A DNA stretch of 64,000 nt. Origin: Bemisia tabaci (taxonomy: Eukaryota > Arthropoda > Insecta > Hemiptera > Aleyrodidae). The DNA lies in NCBI RefSeq assembly GCF_918797505.1, contig NC_092793.1:69373660-69437659 (forward strand), given 5' to 3'. Under the pieces are notes generated by a model, which was not told the origin of the DNA, did no database searches, and saw nothing but the letters and a program-made list of their open reading frames with translations. A program made the translations under genes and the position numbers. Shown here one piece after another: positions 13,601-24,572 of the stretch. Position 1 is the first letter of the stretch; each line of letters starts with the position of its first letter.

Positions 13601-16600
13601 GGGAGCGGATATTCTTAAACACCTTAAACGAGATACCTGGCTTGAGAGTTTCACCGTCGTTACACACAAAAAAAAAAAAACAAAACAAAAAAACACCGTG
13701 ATCTTGCTCTGCAGTTGTTGCGGCCTGCAATATCTGAACCTAATAAAAATTCTGGTACTCCCTGCCCGTGCGTTTTTGGAGGGATTTTCAAAAACCTGGG
13801 AAAAGCATCACTACAAGATTGTAAATATGCGGACAAATTCTGCCGAGTCTTAAAACCATAATATCGGAACATTTTCAAGACTTTTAATTAAAAGTACAAG
13901 GTAACAAAAAATAGAAATTCTCTCATTTTATCCTCCTCGAAGCTGAAATCTCAAAAATAAAATATTATTTGTTGACCGCCTAGAATTCTTTAAAATCTAA
14001 AAAAACATTTTTGGTCGGATGCAAGCGTGTGTAGGTGTGTGTTTTTTAACTTATTTTTAGTGCTATTGACGTACAAATATGATGCGAGCCATGCTGTTTT
14101 TATTGCGATGCACACAAATAGGCACTCTTCAAAGGCGTATCTGACGCAAAGCGCAAGTTTCTTTCTCATACTTTTTCCGCGAACCATGAAAGCGTAGGTC
14201 CCACGTGATACGTAACCCAGTGAGTCACCGCCAGAAAAAATAGATCGAATCGAAGGATACAGTTGGTACCTTTTGGATACCTCACTTGTTCACCTCACCT
14301 CTTAAACCCGGACCACACTTCTGAAAAACAATTTGCTGAATAAATCGTCTTACGTGTGTCATTTTCGTGCGAAACAGTAATCGGGGTGCTTTTTTCTCAC
14401 AGGCTCATTTAGACACTGAAAACACTTTATAAGACAATTTATCATTCAGAAGATCAAACATCATTATACATTTCACATTTTTCTCTCGTGACTTTTTTTT
14501 ATTAACTTCATGCTTGAGAAAACCCTTGATGCAGTTCCTTTTAATTATCCTTCATTGATATGGATTGCAAAGTGTTTTTTAAAGACTATCTGTGAAAATA
14601 ATATACGCTATGATACTACGGAACTTTGCCCCATGACGTTGTTTCAATGGCAACGAACAAAGTTTTACGATCCACGGTCGATACCAAAATTAACGAAGAA
14701 TGACCCATGAAAAGGGGTCTTACAGAGCTTTGTGGTTTGTGTGCGATAAAGTGTATGCTGAACCTTACTAATTACGGATGCTAGGACTTAGTGAGTTTTT
14801 GGACTACCGCTCTCTTTCTGGGCCGCAGTATCCTGATTTAATTTGCGAGGAAAGCTCCGTACTTTTGAAGGATGCCTGCCATTCCCAATATGTTGGAGCG
14901 CCTTCAATTTCGTATGATGTGCAATACCTCTGGTGTGAAAAAGTTGCTTCAAGCGCCGCGGTGCGCTGCGGTGCGTCGCAGCGGGCGGGCAGCCAGTGCT
15001 GAACGCGCATTGGCGCCCTCAAACCTAACAGGGATACTTCACGCATTGCGCAATGCGTGAAGTATCCCTGTTAGGTTTGTAGGCGTCAGTGCGCCGCCGC
15101 TCCGCTTTGTGTTAGGCTCTAATATTTAATCTCGCGGAGTCAGCGTTTTCCAACTCATGACTTTGAATGTTTGCCTACTGTGTATGGATTATTCTCATTT
15201 TAATTGATGAAAAAAAATATGTGGTGAAGGAAAATATAATGTGCGTTTTTTAAATATTCAGGTGATTCCGTACAAACTTAAGGATTTACAAAGCACAAGA
15301 ATTTCTACACAATTCCTTATACCCTTTTATAGCCGATGACGAAAAAGCAACAGCCAGGCGATAAAGTGTAAAGCCCGGCGACAGGAACTATAGCCCGACT
15401 GTATACTTTTTTATCGCTTCGTGTAGCCCGGCCGTATGATTTTTTCCACTTTCTACAGCCAGCCATATGATTTTCTATCACCCTCTTCAGTCGGCTATAA
15501 GAACTCTTATGGTATTTTGAAACGCAGCTCCTATCGCCAATTTTTACCAGGGGGCCGGCAGCGGCAACTTCTTCTTTCATTGCGATAAAGCCTGTATACC
15601 CACCGTTTGACCTGAATCAGTAACTTTCTGCATGCGGCTACGATCGTTTCATGTTATCTCATTGCATTATGCATTACAATGATCTGCGTCACTTATGGAT
15701 CGAAGATATACAATAGACATATTGCTGTTTTATCATTGTTCCCCATCAAATAGAGATCGATAGATAGATAGAATACTTTATTTTTTATCCTGGGGAGGAT
15801 TTTACAAAGGGGTTTAGGTTGGGAGATCATTTACAAACATGAGATTACTTCATTATGCTCTCCCTATCTCTAAGATTAGCAGGGTTAGGTTGCCCCGTCG
15901 ACCGAATCGGAAGTGTGCTCCCGTGCTCCCGGAATTTTAAAGGTTTCCCATCAAATAGAAAACGCCCATCAGCCGGAAATGACAAAAGTATATGAAAAAT
16001 TAAAATAGACTAAATGTGTTAAAAAGTGGGGGGAAAAGTATCTATGATAAAAAAGAGAATTCTTCATGATCGCGCGTTCTTTGAGAGCCCCAATTTCGAG
16101 CTTTGACCTCAATCTTCTCTCCTATTAATAAGCATTTACTTCAGTATACAATGGAAATCGGATGCAACGACCCCCTAGGGACCGGCCAAATTTTGTCGTT
16201 TTATCCGATTCGATGCTTAAGAACATTGAACAAATGGGACTTCAACCACGGTGCTGATCAGATCGCAGGTCGTTAAAACCGATGTATCCTTATAAACGAG
16301 GTCGTAGTATTCGATTTTCACTGTATAAATGTCTAATTCTTGCAATTTTATAGGTCTCGGAATGGATGAGCCCATCGGACATTTGGACTTTTATCCAAAC
16401 GGAGGTGAAAGCCAACCTGGTTGTGATCAGAGCATGTCAAAATTGATAAATGATGAGAAGGGCAGTTTTTTCAAAGGTATGCACATGTACATGCACTTTT
16501 ATCTGTGAAATAATGTCGACCAGAGAGTTTCTGTGGTATATATCTGTTGTGATTAATTACATACGAGAAAGCGTAGGTATGCGTGTCTTTAACGGCATGA

Positions 16601-19600
16601 CGTCTCAATATGTGTGCTCTCTCTTCATTTCTTTGAGAGAAACTTATCGAAATGTATAAATGAAATTTTTAGAGAAATTATAGATACTGAGAGGATAAAA
16701 ATCAAGCGAAATCTCTTAAAATCGGAAACGGCTGGGTTTCTTGAATTCAAACAATTGAGTGATACCTAAATGTTGGACTGCTAAAAAAGCTGAAACTCGT
16801 GGTTTATATTCCGTTTTAACATTTATCCTGGACGGTAAACACGCACCAATTATTTTTTTTAATAAGTATGCCGAAAAATTCTGGTTCTATTTTCTCAATA
16901 AATTTCAATTCGGTTTCAATCCGAAGTTATCTAACCAACCACTAATTTAGATATTATATGTTTTAAGTTTTTGACTCCTAATTAAATACGCAGAGAAATC
17001 CCCTTGTCATGAAAAAACTTAAGTAATTAATGATTTTCCCGCTAAATTAATCCTTCTTGTTTGTCGTTTGAAGCCAAAATGCTTTTCCAAAATAATAATA
17101 ATGAAGAATCACGATGATTTTCATAAAATCATCGAATTGAAACCCGCCAACTGCTTTTGGCGTAGCTTATCACCTTCAGAAACGGGTCTCTTCCACCAGA
17201 GGCAATTTACTTTTTTTTTATTTTTTTTTTTTATTTCTTTATTAAGTGATGATATGGATACATAATTTATATTTTAACAATATTATGTGAGTCTTAAAGT
17301 CTATCTTATTGACTATCTTAACAAAGCCCCGGTACCACCTGTTGGTATAATACGTCGGGGTATGAGTTGATTTAGGGGCAGAGTTGTTTATATTATTACT
17401 AGTTAGTTTGTACATTTTGATCTTGTATTCTAAAATTTCTTTATAAGGCAATTTACTTTGATCTTCATTCACACTCTTACGCTAACTAATTTTGAACTAA
17501 TTCAATGCTTTGCGACCAGGTTTGCGCCGCTTCCTAAACTGCGACCACGTGAGAAGCTACGAATATTTTATTGAGACCGTCAATACGGACCCGCAGTGCT
17601 CATTTCTTGCCGTTGAGTGCGAGTCATGGGAAAATTATCTTGCGGGCAACTGCTTCGGATGTGATCAGGTACCTATTAAATGATATCTTATCATTGACTT
17701 AACTTCATTCGGTGTACATATAATAAACTAAGCAGAAGCGCCGAATTCTGTGACGGTCAATGCATTTTTTATAAGAGAGATACGCTACGATTAAGGTTTG
17801 AATTCATTATAAATCCACGACGGAAATCGCAACCACATCCGGAAAAAATTAAAATGCTAATTTAAAAATTCAATTGCTAAAAAAGGTGACTGCAACTTTT
17901 CAACGTAGATATTACAACAAAAAAATGCTACTTTAACCGCTATTGTAAGCTAATTTAACCACGGGGGTGGCTAAAATAGCATTTTTGTGTTGTAAAATCT
18001 ACATTGAAACATTGCAGTTTTTTTTGTTTTAGGAATTGAATTGTTAAATCAGCAATTTAACTTTTTTCCGTGCACGTAACTCGTTTGCGGTGTTTCAAAA
18101 TCTTCGTTTCTATTTTATTTCTTTAAAAGAGAAAATATAGCCATCATCTCTTGAAATTTTCGCAGAATGTTCCCGACAGAAGAATCACGGTGGTTTTCAA
18201 GAGCCGCTGTCAAGTAGTTTTCCGATAAAGTATAACAGGAAGTCTGCAACGTCGCAGACCGACATACGTTTTTTGGGACTTTTACCCTCAAAATGAGATT
18301 AGCATGGAGCTAACATAAAGCTCAACATTTAACGAGAACAAAAGAAGCTCGTTTTTTTAATTAACTTACAATATTATCGGACCTCATGATAATTGGAGCC
18401 GCTACAATGAAACTGACAGGAAAAAACCAGGTCATCAACCCTAAGCATAGCATTTTCCATTCTATTTTTACCCCTCTCGACTCCTCTCCTCAATCATTTC
18501 GTAAAGAGGGAGGTAGCGTTTTTTTCTCTACTGAAAGTGGTGGATAGTTTTCAGTGACATGCTGAATATTCTATTTCACCTAGGAACTTCTCTATACCTT
18601 CATCTATCTTTTTCTTCTGCAGTTTTTTCACCTAAAAAGTAAACTTTATGATTACAGAGAGATCGCATGTGTGCAACCTTTGGTTTTAATTCAGTTCACT
18701 CGATACAAAAAATTGCTGCCACAAGGCACTCGATTGTACCAAGTCCGACAAGGAAGGAGGTCAAGCTGTTTTTAATCACAAATAGCAAAGAACCATTCTG
18801 CCGTAAGTTTCTACTATTTCCATTGAGATTTTGCATTGTACTAATGAATCCTACATAATCAGTCTGGAGGGTTTCATGTAGAACAGCATTACAAATCATA
18901 CTGTACAATATAGAATCATTAGAATACGGCGTGACACGTAACGTCTGAGGTGCAAAGTGCTTGGGTGGGGGGGGGGGGGGGGGCTGAGCTGCGAAACGGT
19001 CAAGGGGCGCACCATCTATTGTTTTAAGAATAATTGGATTGCATCTAGCAAAAAGGAACCAGCTTAATTACAAAGTTTCCAAAATCGTGCGACTTATTTT
19101 TTTCTTTTAAAAATACTAAATAAATGCACAGTATCAGAATTTACACAGTTATTTCCCTTCAAAATCAACAATTTTTTGGCGAGATGCAAAAACAATTTGC
19201 TTTGCTGGGAGAGTTTTCAGATAACTATGAAGCGGCAACATTTCAGTAACACTGTAATTGCGCTGGTGTCTTTTTGCTAAATGCGGTCAAATTAAAAGGA
19301 CTGTAATATTCAAACTCTGGTAATTACGCAGAACCTTTGAGCACGTAATTGACGCGCAGTACCATACTTGAAAGTTGACTAAAATGGTTCTCCTCCTGGT
19401 CTAGGCTCCATATAGATTGCGAACTTCCTCACCAGTCAAAAACGCCTACAGTTTCTTTCGATACTTCACGACTTACACCAGAGTTAAAATATTTGCATCA
19501 TAAATTACCGTGCAGAATTTTCAGTTTTTTGAATATTCATTCATGGAAACTTAAAAAGTGTAAGCATCATATAGGTAGTTCCTTGAGTTGTTTTCCACCC

Positions 19601-19877
19601 GATTCCGTCGAAAAATAAGATTAACTGTTGGAGTTGATAAAACATGATAAATTGCATCTAAACCAAAATTGATGTCATCTTAATCATTATTTTGTTGATT
19701 TTGTGTTTCAGAGGCTCAATATAAGGTCACAGTCATGATATCGAACTCAACCCAAAGTGTGGAACATGGAGGCGAGATAGGGCTCTTCGAAATTGAAATA
19801 ATGGGAGCTCTTGGTAAAACCAAATCAATCCCACTCTTCAGGTACTTTCTCACAATGATTTGAAATTAATCAAAGTT

Positions 19878-19927
<50 letters not shown>

Positions 19928-22444
19928 AGGACTTCAAGGGTCAAGGCTTCGGATAAGTTACTTAATCAGACCGATAATATGTGCGTTTGCAATTTTTGGT
20001 AACAAAAAGTAGAATAATAAGTAGTTTTTCCTCCTTTTTTTCTATTTACCGGGAGGAAAATATGGCCTTAGTTGCACTCATTACCCCTTTTCGTACCAGA
20101 AGACCGTTGCATATATCAGAGTATGGCAGTGGTAGGTTAAAACAAGTCCGTGGTGCAGTGCTGAGAAGAAACCCTGTATACACCTTTGACAGTTGCCAAA
20201 TTTCTCCTAAAAACTGAATTTGCTGAAACACTGGTAAATTAAGCTATCCTCTCGGTGGAAGTGGATGGTTGCGATGGGCAAAGCAAGTAATAGGCTTATT
20301 AACGGTAACCACCATAGACCCAGTAATTAGCCCATAATTCTCCCCTGTATTCCTTAATAATCATCCGCTTCAACCCCTCAGTTGTCTTCTTTGTCTGTCG
20401 CTTCGTCTATCAATTTAGACAAGCAGCCCGAAGATTCATTTAACCACGACAGCACAGCAGCATTGCACAGTTAAAGCCAGCACTAAAAAAACAACTCTGA
20501 GAAACTTTTTCAGTAAGTAACATGATTTCGCCTGGGAGACCAAAAATACAACATTTTACGATTGATTGGATTTTTTCATTTCAGGGAGCAGTATTATAAA
20601 CCTGGAGGTACTTATACCGGGGTGGTGGCAGATGTGAACGTGGGACACCTACAGGGGGCAATTCTTCATTGGCAGCATCGCACCACGTTCAATATACTAA
20701 CCTGGCGATTCGACAATGTTGTCATTTATGTTAACCGAGTCATCGTTGAAAGTTTACATCCCAGTGAAAGGTACGGCCTTATCTCCATTCAGCAGATATT
20801 TCAGACTTAAATGGACGAATTTAACCAGAAAACTGAACATCGTTCCGCCGTGAAACGGTCTGTGAATTCTCTCCAGATTATGAAATAAGAACTTAATAAA
20901 TTGGAAGTCAGAATTTTGCAAATCATAGAATCTAAAAAAAAACTGACCGAACTTCAAGTAGACCTAGCTTGGGCCCGTTCTAATACACGTGATATTCAAC
21001 GATCAGGACGAGCTAGTCCGTTTTGGATCGTGCATATGCCCCCTTCTATTCTAAGTTAAGCTAAAGTTATAAGAGGATACGCCATTTTTTTGGCCAAAAA
21101 TCTGGCACACCGAAAAAAAAGTGAAATTGATTTAACATTCTGGATGTAAAAAAAAAGTGTGCGAGAACTCACGAAATGCTGAATTACCCGCTACAGCAGT
21201 TAGTTTTACATCCTGGCATTGCTGAAGTAACTGCTGTAGCGGTTAATTCAGCATTTGGTAAGTTCTCGCACACTTTTTTTACATCCAGAATGTTACATCA
21301 ACTTCTCTTTTTTTTTCGGTGTAGGTCATTCCGATAGGCCGGATCCACCATCACATTGAGCCTTACTGCCTCAATCTTGCATAACAATGGACCAATAGAC
21401 AAGGTACGAATTTCAGCATTCTGATACATGTTTCTTAACCAAAATTTCACGTAGAACACGATACGCACAGCGAAAATTACCGAAATCAACTCTTTACGAA
21501 GATATTCAATGATTCTTGATGCGTGAATTCAAACCACCCGCTCATGAAAACTCAATGTTCTACGTGATTCACATCGCGCGCTAAACGTTTATCATGACAG
21601 TCTCTGCGATATAAAAATCTGGCAACCTCAATCTTGACGCTTTGGCTCAGCTGTAGCAAATTACTTATAGTTTGAACAACACATGGTGGGAAATGAACAT
21701 CACTCGATTGAGAAGCTTGTTGAAACCGTTGTAGTGCGCGATTTGACTCACGTAGAGCTTTGAGTTTCTTGTGAGCGGGCAGTTCAAATTCCTCGTAACC
21801 AATGTGAAAGGAAAACGTTAATATCTTCGTTTGGAGTCTGTTTCATTAGTTTTCGTTGCGCGAACCGTGCTCTACGTGAAATTCTGGTTAAGAAACATGT
21901 ATCAGAATGATTAAATTCGTATACCTTGTCTAGTGGTCCATTGGACTATATTTTGCAATAAGGAACTACCATTTCTGGCCGCACATCATTGAAGCACCTC
22001 CCTCAGGAAACTAATGACACATGTGTTCGATCCTTAAACGAGCCGAGATTGATGTTTCTCTACAGCGAAATATGTTTCGTTTTAAAGTCTCGTCTCCTCC
22101 GTGAAAAACCTTATAGCATTACTGTTGTCAAAATAATTTTGAGCTTGGACCTACATTTACCTTAATTCGCGCATGTTCAGCCGCCTCATAATATGTTCCC
22201 TCAGAAAAATACAAATCAGGGGACATCTGTGTTCGCTCAGTGTCTTTTTTTCTAGATCTGGGCGTCAAATTCATAAATCAGAGCCAAATGAGCGAAGAAT
22301 CAACTCTACACTCTATTATTATGTTGGGATTTTAATTTCAGGCTCGAGCTGTGTCCGGAAGGTAGCAGTGTTTTAGTGTCCGGGCGTTCAACAAATCTCA
22401 ACTCTTGCGTATTTTCACCGGAGCCAGAAGTTAAAGTGAGCTGA
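7624..22444 (+). CDS. Pancreatic-type triacylglycerol lipase with PLAT domain, ten exons
   Basis: Secreted neutral lipase of the alpha/beta-hydrolase fold that would cleave ester bonds of triacylglycerols or galacto/phospholipids. Coding exons: 7624-7732 (exon opens at acceptor 7600), 9007-9275, 10897-11043, 12430-12670, 16354-16476, 17520-17668, 18658-18802, 19712-19841, 20585-20770 and 22342-22444. All have AG/GT borders and matching phases, giving 533 codons plus TGA. Seen: nucleophile motif GHSLGG (Ser191), GLDPAEP with Asp219, and [10 protein letters not shown] with His306, the classical triad. The Cys279-Cys304 loop has 24 intervening residues, like the full lid of pancreatic lipase rather than the short lid of insect phospholipase A1. 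Exons 8-10 read as a PLAT/LH2 domain ([22 protein letters not shown]). The N-terminus is the weak point: the first 36 residues hold only a modest hydrophobic stretch ([11 protein letters not shown]), so a further upstream exon with a better signal peptide is possible. Substrate specificity is inferred from family only. Confidence 0.9.
8379..8600. mobile_element. MITE, family K copy 2, right end decayed
   Basis: Starts AACCGCGCTTAGCAGAAAGG and contains the family interior (TTTGTGCAGATTCCTTCAAA); the right inverted end is missing. In lipase intron 1. Confidence 0.5.
8865..8956. mobile_element. MITE, family K fragment (right end only)
   Basis: Right-hand part of the family (AATTTGGCAATAGCTGATG, GGTTCCTTTCTGCTTAAC) about 50 bases before the acceptor of lipase exon 2. 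Confidence 0.5.
9370..10194. mobile_element. hAT-like non-autonomous element (family C)
   Basis: Begins CAGGGCCGGATTTACC and ends CATCCGGCCCTG. It is flanked by the exact 8-bp direct repeat TAAACATA (9362-9369 and 10195-10202). CAGGG-type ends and 8-bp duplications are hallmarks of the hAT superfamily. The interior carries three tandem units with ATGCGTGAAGTATTC and CTTGTAGGCGC. No transposase frame. In lipase intron 2. Confidence 0.8.
11291..11749. mobile_element. Long foldback element, nearly self-complementary
   Basis: Left arm from CTCAAGGTGATTCGACGGTT, right arm ending AACCGTCGAATCACCTCAAG; the arms pair over most of their ~220 bases around a centre near 11520. Both arms carry GATATATCGCA. 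In lipase intron 3. Confidence 0.75.
12097..12340. mobile_element. MITE, family K, best copy
   Basis: AATTGGACCGCGTTAAGTAG at the left and CTGCTAACCACGGTCCAATT at the right; 244 bp. It inserted about 90 bp before lipase exon 4. No open frame of note. Confidence 0.75.
12703..13340. mobile_element. Inverted-repeat element (family F) with internal minisatellite
   Basis: AGCGAGCTGATTATTGAAAT at the left and its near complement ATTTCAACAATCAGCCTAGC at the right, about 640 bp. The left end starts 33 bases after the lipase exon 4 donor. Copies lie at 20236 and 56460. Confidence 0.65.
12722..12832 (+). repeat. 12-bp minisatellite, GATAGACAAAGY units
   Basis: About eight to nine tandem units of GATAGACAAAGC with single-base variants, expanded from the terminal motif of element F that is single or double in the other copies. 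Confidence 0.85.
13399..13660. mobile_element. Family A element (inverted-repeat, ~260 bp)
   Basis: Ends CGACGGTGAAAC and GTTTCACCGTCG; interior GCAGACTTCCTGTCGTATTTT and AATTCTGTGGAAACTT. In lipase intron 4. Confidence 0.75.
14742..15552. mobile_element. Family B element, left-truncated copy
   Basis: Matches 42842-43629 and 52560-53349: TGGACTACCGCTCTC, AAGCTCCGTACTTTTGA, the central palindrome (about 15012-15088), then ATAGCCCGACTG repeats and the end CGCCAATTTTTACCAGGG. Lacks the first ~150 bases. In lipase intron 4. Confidence 0.75.
15755..15945 (-). mobile_element. Possible 3' tail of a non-LTR retrotransposon
   Basis: GATAGATAGATAGAATACTTT followed by TTTTATCCTGGGGAGGATTT reads, on the minus strand, like a retroelement 3' end with short tandem tail. 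No coding part and no clear target duplication. Confidence 0.3.
17214..17446 (-). mobile_element. Retrocopy with poly(A) tail and 13-bp target duplication
   Basis: On the minus strand the insert ends AATAAAGAAATAAAAAAAAA. GGCAATTTACTTT stands at both edges (17201-17213 and 17447-17459). The insert, ~233 bp, keeps an open frame on the minus strand ([10 protein letters not shown] end). It is a 5'-truncated LINE or a processed transcript. In lipase intron 5. Confidence 0.75.
17837..18072. mobile_element. MITE, family G copy 1
   Basis: CGGAAAAAATTAAAATGCTA at the left, TAAATCAGCAATTTAACTTTT then TTCCG at the right. Inner arms GCTACTTTAACCGC and GTTGTAAAATCTACATTGAA. In lipase intron 6. Confidence 0.7.
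18074..18269. mobile_element. Family A element, ends truncated
   Basis: Contains CGTTTGCGGTGTTTC, TTGAAATTTTCGCAGAATG and GGAAGTCTGCAACGTCGCAG of the family but lacks both terminal repeats. It abuts the family G MITE on its left. Confidence 0.6.
19032..19293. mobile_element. MITE, family K copy 5
   Basis: AATTGGATTGCATCTAGCA... and ...TTTGCTAAATGCGGTCAAATT form the diverged inverted ends. In lipase intron 7. Confidence 0.5.
19881..19920 (+). repeat. Poly(T) run of about 40 bases
   Basis: Uninterrupted T run followed by eight A; in lipase intron 8. Confidence 0.95.
20236..20430. mobile_element. Family F element, shortened copy
   Basis: Ends with GTCTTCTTTGTCTGTCGCTTCG and TCTATCAATTTAGACAAGCAG, and carries the middle block TAATCATCCGCTTC. 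Left end decayed. In lipase intron 8. Confidence 0.5.
21107..21324. mobile_element. MITE, family H
   Basis: CACACCGAAAAAAAAGTGA and its complement with TTTTTTTTCGGTGTAG; inner arms AACATTCTGGATGTAAA and TTTACATCCAGAATGTT, and GCTACAGCAGTTA / TAACTGCTGTAGC. In lipase intron 9. Confidence 0.8.
21376..21958. mobile_element. Inverted-repeat element with ~90-bp arms
   Basis: Left arm TTGCATAACAATGGACCAAT ... TTTCACGTAGAACACG, right arm TGCTCTACGTGAAATTC ... GGTCCATTGGACTATATTTTGCAA. The arms include ACATGTTTCTTAACC and its complement. In lipase intron 9, 50 bases after family H. Confidence 0.8.
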
Positions 22445-22872
22445 ACTTTTGCGATGTAGACTGATGTGAGTATGCGTTCATGAATTACCCGGCAGGGTCA
22501 TCAAGAGAAAATATAAGAAAGCTATTCAACTACAGGCACGTCCTCCCCTTTCAAGACGATTGTAAAGCCTTGTGGGAAAGTGCCGAGGAGAATCTTGGAA
22601 ATCCTCATTTCTCCCGTGACACAATGTTTTATTTACGAGTTTTTTAGATGAGTACTTTTCACTTCTCTGAGTTAGAAAAAATGCGCGAGAAATAATTTAT
22701 CTCGGCCGTTTTTCCTTGTCTGCGCTTCTCAATTCACTGCCTGCTCAATGACACTGATGAACACTATATGAACAGCAACCAGCAAGTTGACCTCAAGACC
22801 CTTCTCTTTCTAGGTATGAAGGTGTTACAACTTAATATTTCAGTGGCCAAATCATCGCTTCGCGGCGACTTC

Positions 22873-22878
22873 AATAAA
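22873..22878 (+). promoter_or_regulatory. Possible polyadenylation signal of the lipase gene
   Basis: AATAAA lies about 430 bases after the lipase stop codon at 22444. It is the first canonical hexamer I noticed downstream. In AT-rich DNA this hexamer is frequent by chance, so its use is a guess. Confidence 0.3.
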
Positions 22879-23107
22879 ATGCTGGGCTACAAACACGTAT
22901 AGTCACTGCGAGCGCCTTCATTTTGTCATGTATGCAATTTGATCTCTGAGTGTTCAAATATTTCCTCGAGGTCAAAAACTCAAAACGCACGACCCAACGC
23001 TCTTGAGTAAAATTCTCGGATTCTCTCAAAGTACCCTCGGGTATGCAATTTTCTCTCCTCGAGATTTCAGATTGAGGCAAATTCCCGGTACCAGTAAAGA
23101 AGTAGTA

Positions 23108-23397
23108 TCATTTATTTTCAGAAGTTGGTGGCAAAAATTTGTAATCGTTCCAAAACATACCCATAAGAGTTGCAGATGAAGTCTCGCGAACGGTTTTATT
23201 ATTTCGAATTATTTCCTCCGGTAAGTCGATAGAACTGACTTTGAGTGTAATGAATGTTCCAGGCATCGAGTCAGCATCGTGCTGGTAGACGCAAAATCTG
23301 TTGGCGACGATTTGGCTCTTGTTGACGTATAATAACTCAAAAGAACTATATCCATCGAATGATCGCACCTCTATCAGCCCTTTGCTCGCTGGTCGGA
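23108..23397 (-). CDS. Orphan coding-like frame, possible last exon or gene fragment
   Basis: An open frame of about 95 codons on the minus strand ending in TGA at 23108. No in-frame ATG opens it upstream; it could begin at an acceptor (ATATCAG) at 23398 as a terminal exon. The product looks protein-like rather than AT-rich noise: it contains stretches such as IEVRSFDGYSSFELLYVN and FITLKVSSIDLPEEII, mixed polar and hydrophobic residues, and moderate third-position GC. I do not recognise a family. It lies about 0.7 kb beyond the lipase and is antisense to it. Could equally be a relic of a mobile element or a pseudogene exon. Confidence 0.3.
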
Positions 23398-24532
23398 CTG
23401 ATATGGTTCAAAAGGCGGCAACCCCAAGTTACGGGACTTTTTTTTAATGGTGGTCGTTTCCGATGAATTGTCTACATTTTCTTAAAAAAAATATGCAGCT
23501 GAGCTGGACTGAATCTACTGGAAAGGAAAAAATGAGGAAGGAGTTGAGTTTCGAGTCTAACTAGCAGCAGAAGTGTCAAATATTGATGACTGCACCATTC
23601 CTTAAAAATAGGTACGTAAATTTTGTGAGTGCCCTAGGTTGAAGATTCGTGCTTAATAATTAAATTTATATTTAGAAAACAGGTAACTTTTTAACCTGGT
23701 TATGTTCCTATTAAGTTTAAGTACTAGATACGTATTTAATATCCGTGTAAACAACTTCTTAAATAGAGTATATTTTACTAATTACTGTAAGGAGTACCCT
23801 TAATTGAACGAGAGATTCAGAATACCAGACTATTGAAAACGTTCAAGCTTGAGCTGGTGGCAGAATTTATGTCCATTAAAAATTTCCTCTTAGATCATAA
23901 GATTGGGATAATGAACCAAATATTGTCCTGTAGGGTCTTAACCGAGAAGTTTGAACTTGATACTCTTTTTAGGATTTTGTACTTTCGATTTTAAATATTC
24001 CTGTCATCCTACTGCGGGTCATATATTCTCACTCGCCAATGAAGATAAAAACTGCGACTATGGGTAAAGTTTATAAAATTTCTGTGATCCTTCGTGTCTG
24101 ACTTTTCAAACGCAAATTAAGACAAACTGGAGCAACTTGCAAAATTTTCGCGTTGCTCTGTGTTCCAAAGTTAGATTGAACAACTGCAGATACGGTATTG
24201 CTTGAAATGGGTGTAGTAAATGAACATTCAAATATTGAGAATTTTAAGCTCATTCTACGCTTCCTGTGACTTCAAAGTGAAATAATAAATTAGAAGATGA
24301 ATGTACCTAACGTAAAATATATGCTTTAAACCATTAGAGATGAAGTTTGAACATGGTTATCGTCTAAAAATGCTGACTTGCAATCTCGCCTGAGAGCTAT
24401 TTAGTCGATAACTGATAAAAAATATAATACTCCGTAGAGTTTGGGGAAACACCGGTGAAATAATGAATGTATATTATGGATTTGGAGTCTGTACCTTGAA
24501 TAGACAATAGAGTATTTTTGATTTTACTTTTT

Positions 24533-24535
<3 letters not shown>

Positions 24536-24569
<34 letters not shown>
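24536..24569 (+). repeat. (TA)n microsatellite
   Basis: About 17 TA units. Confidence 0.95.
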
Positions 24570-24572
<3 letters not shown>

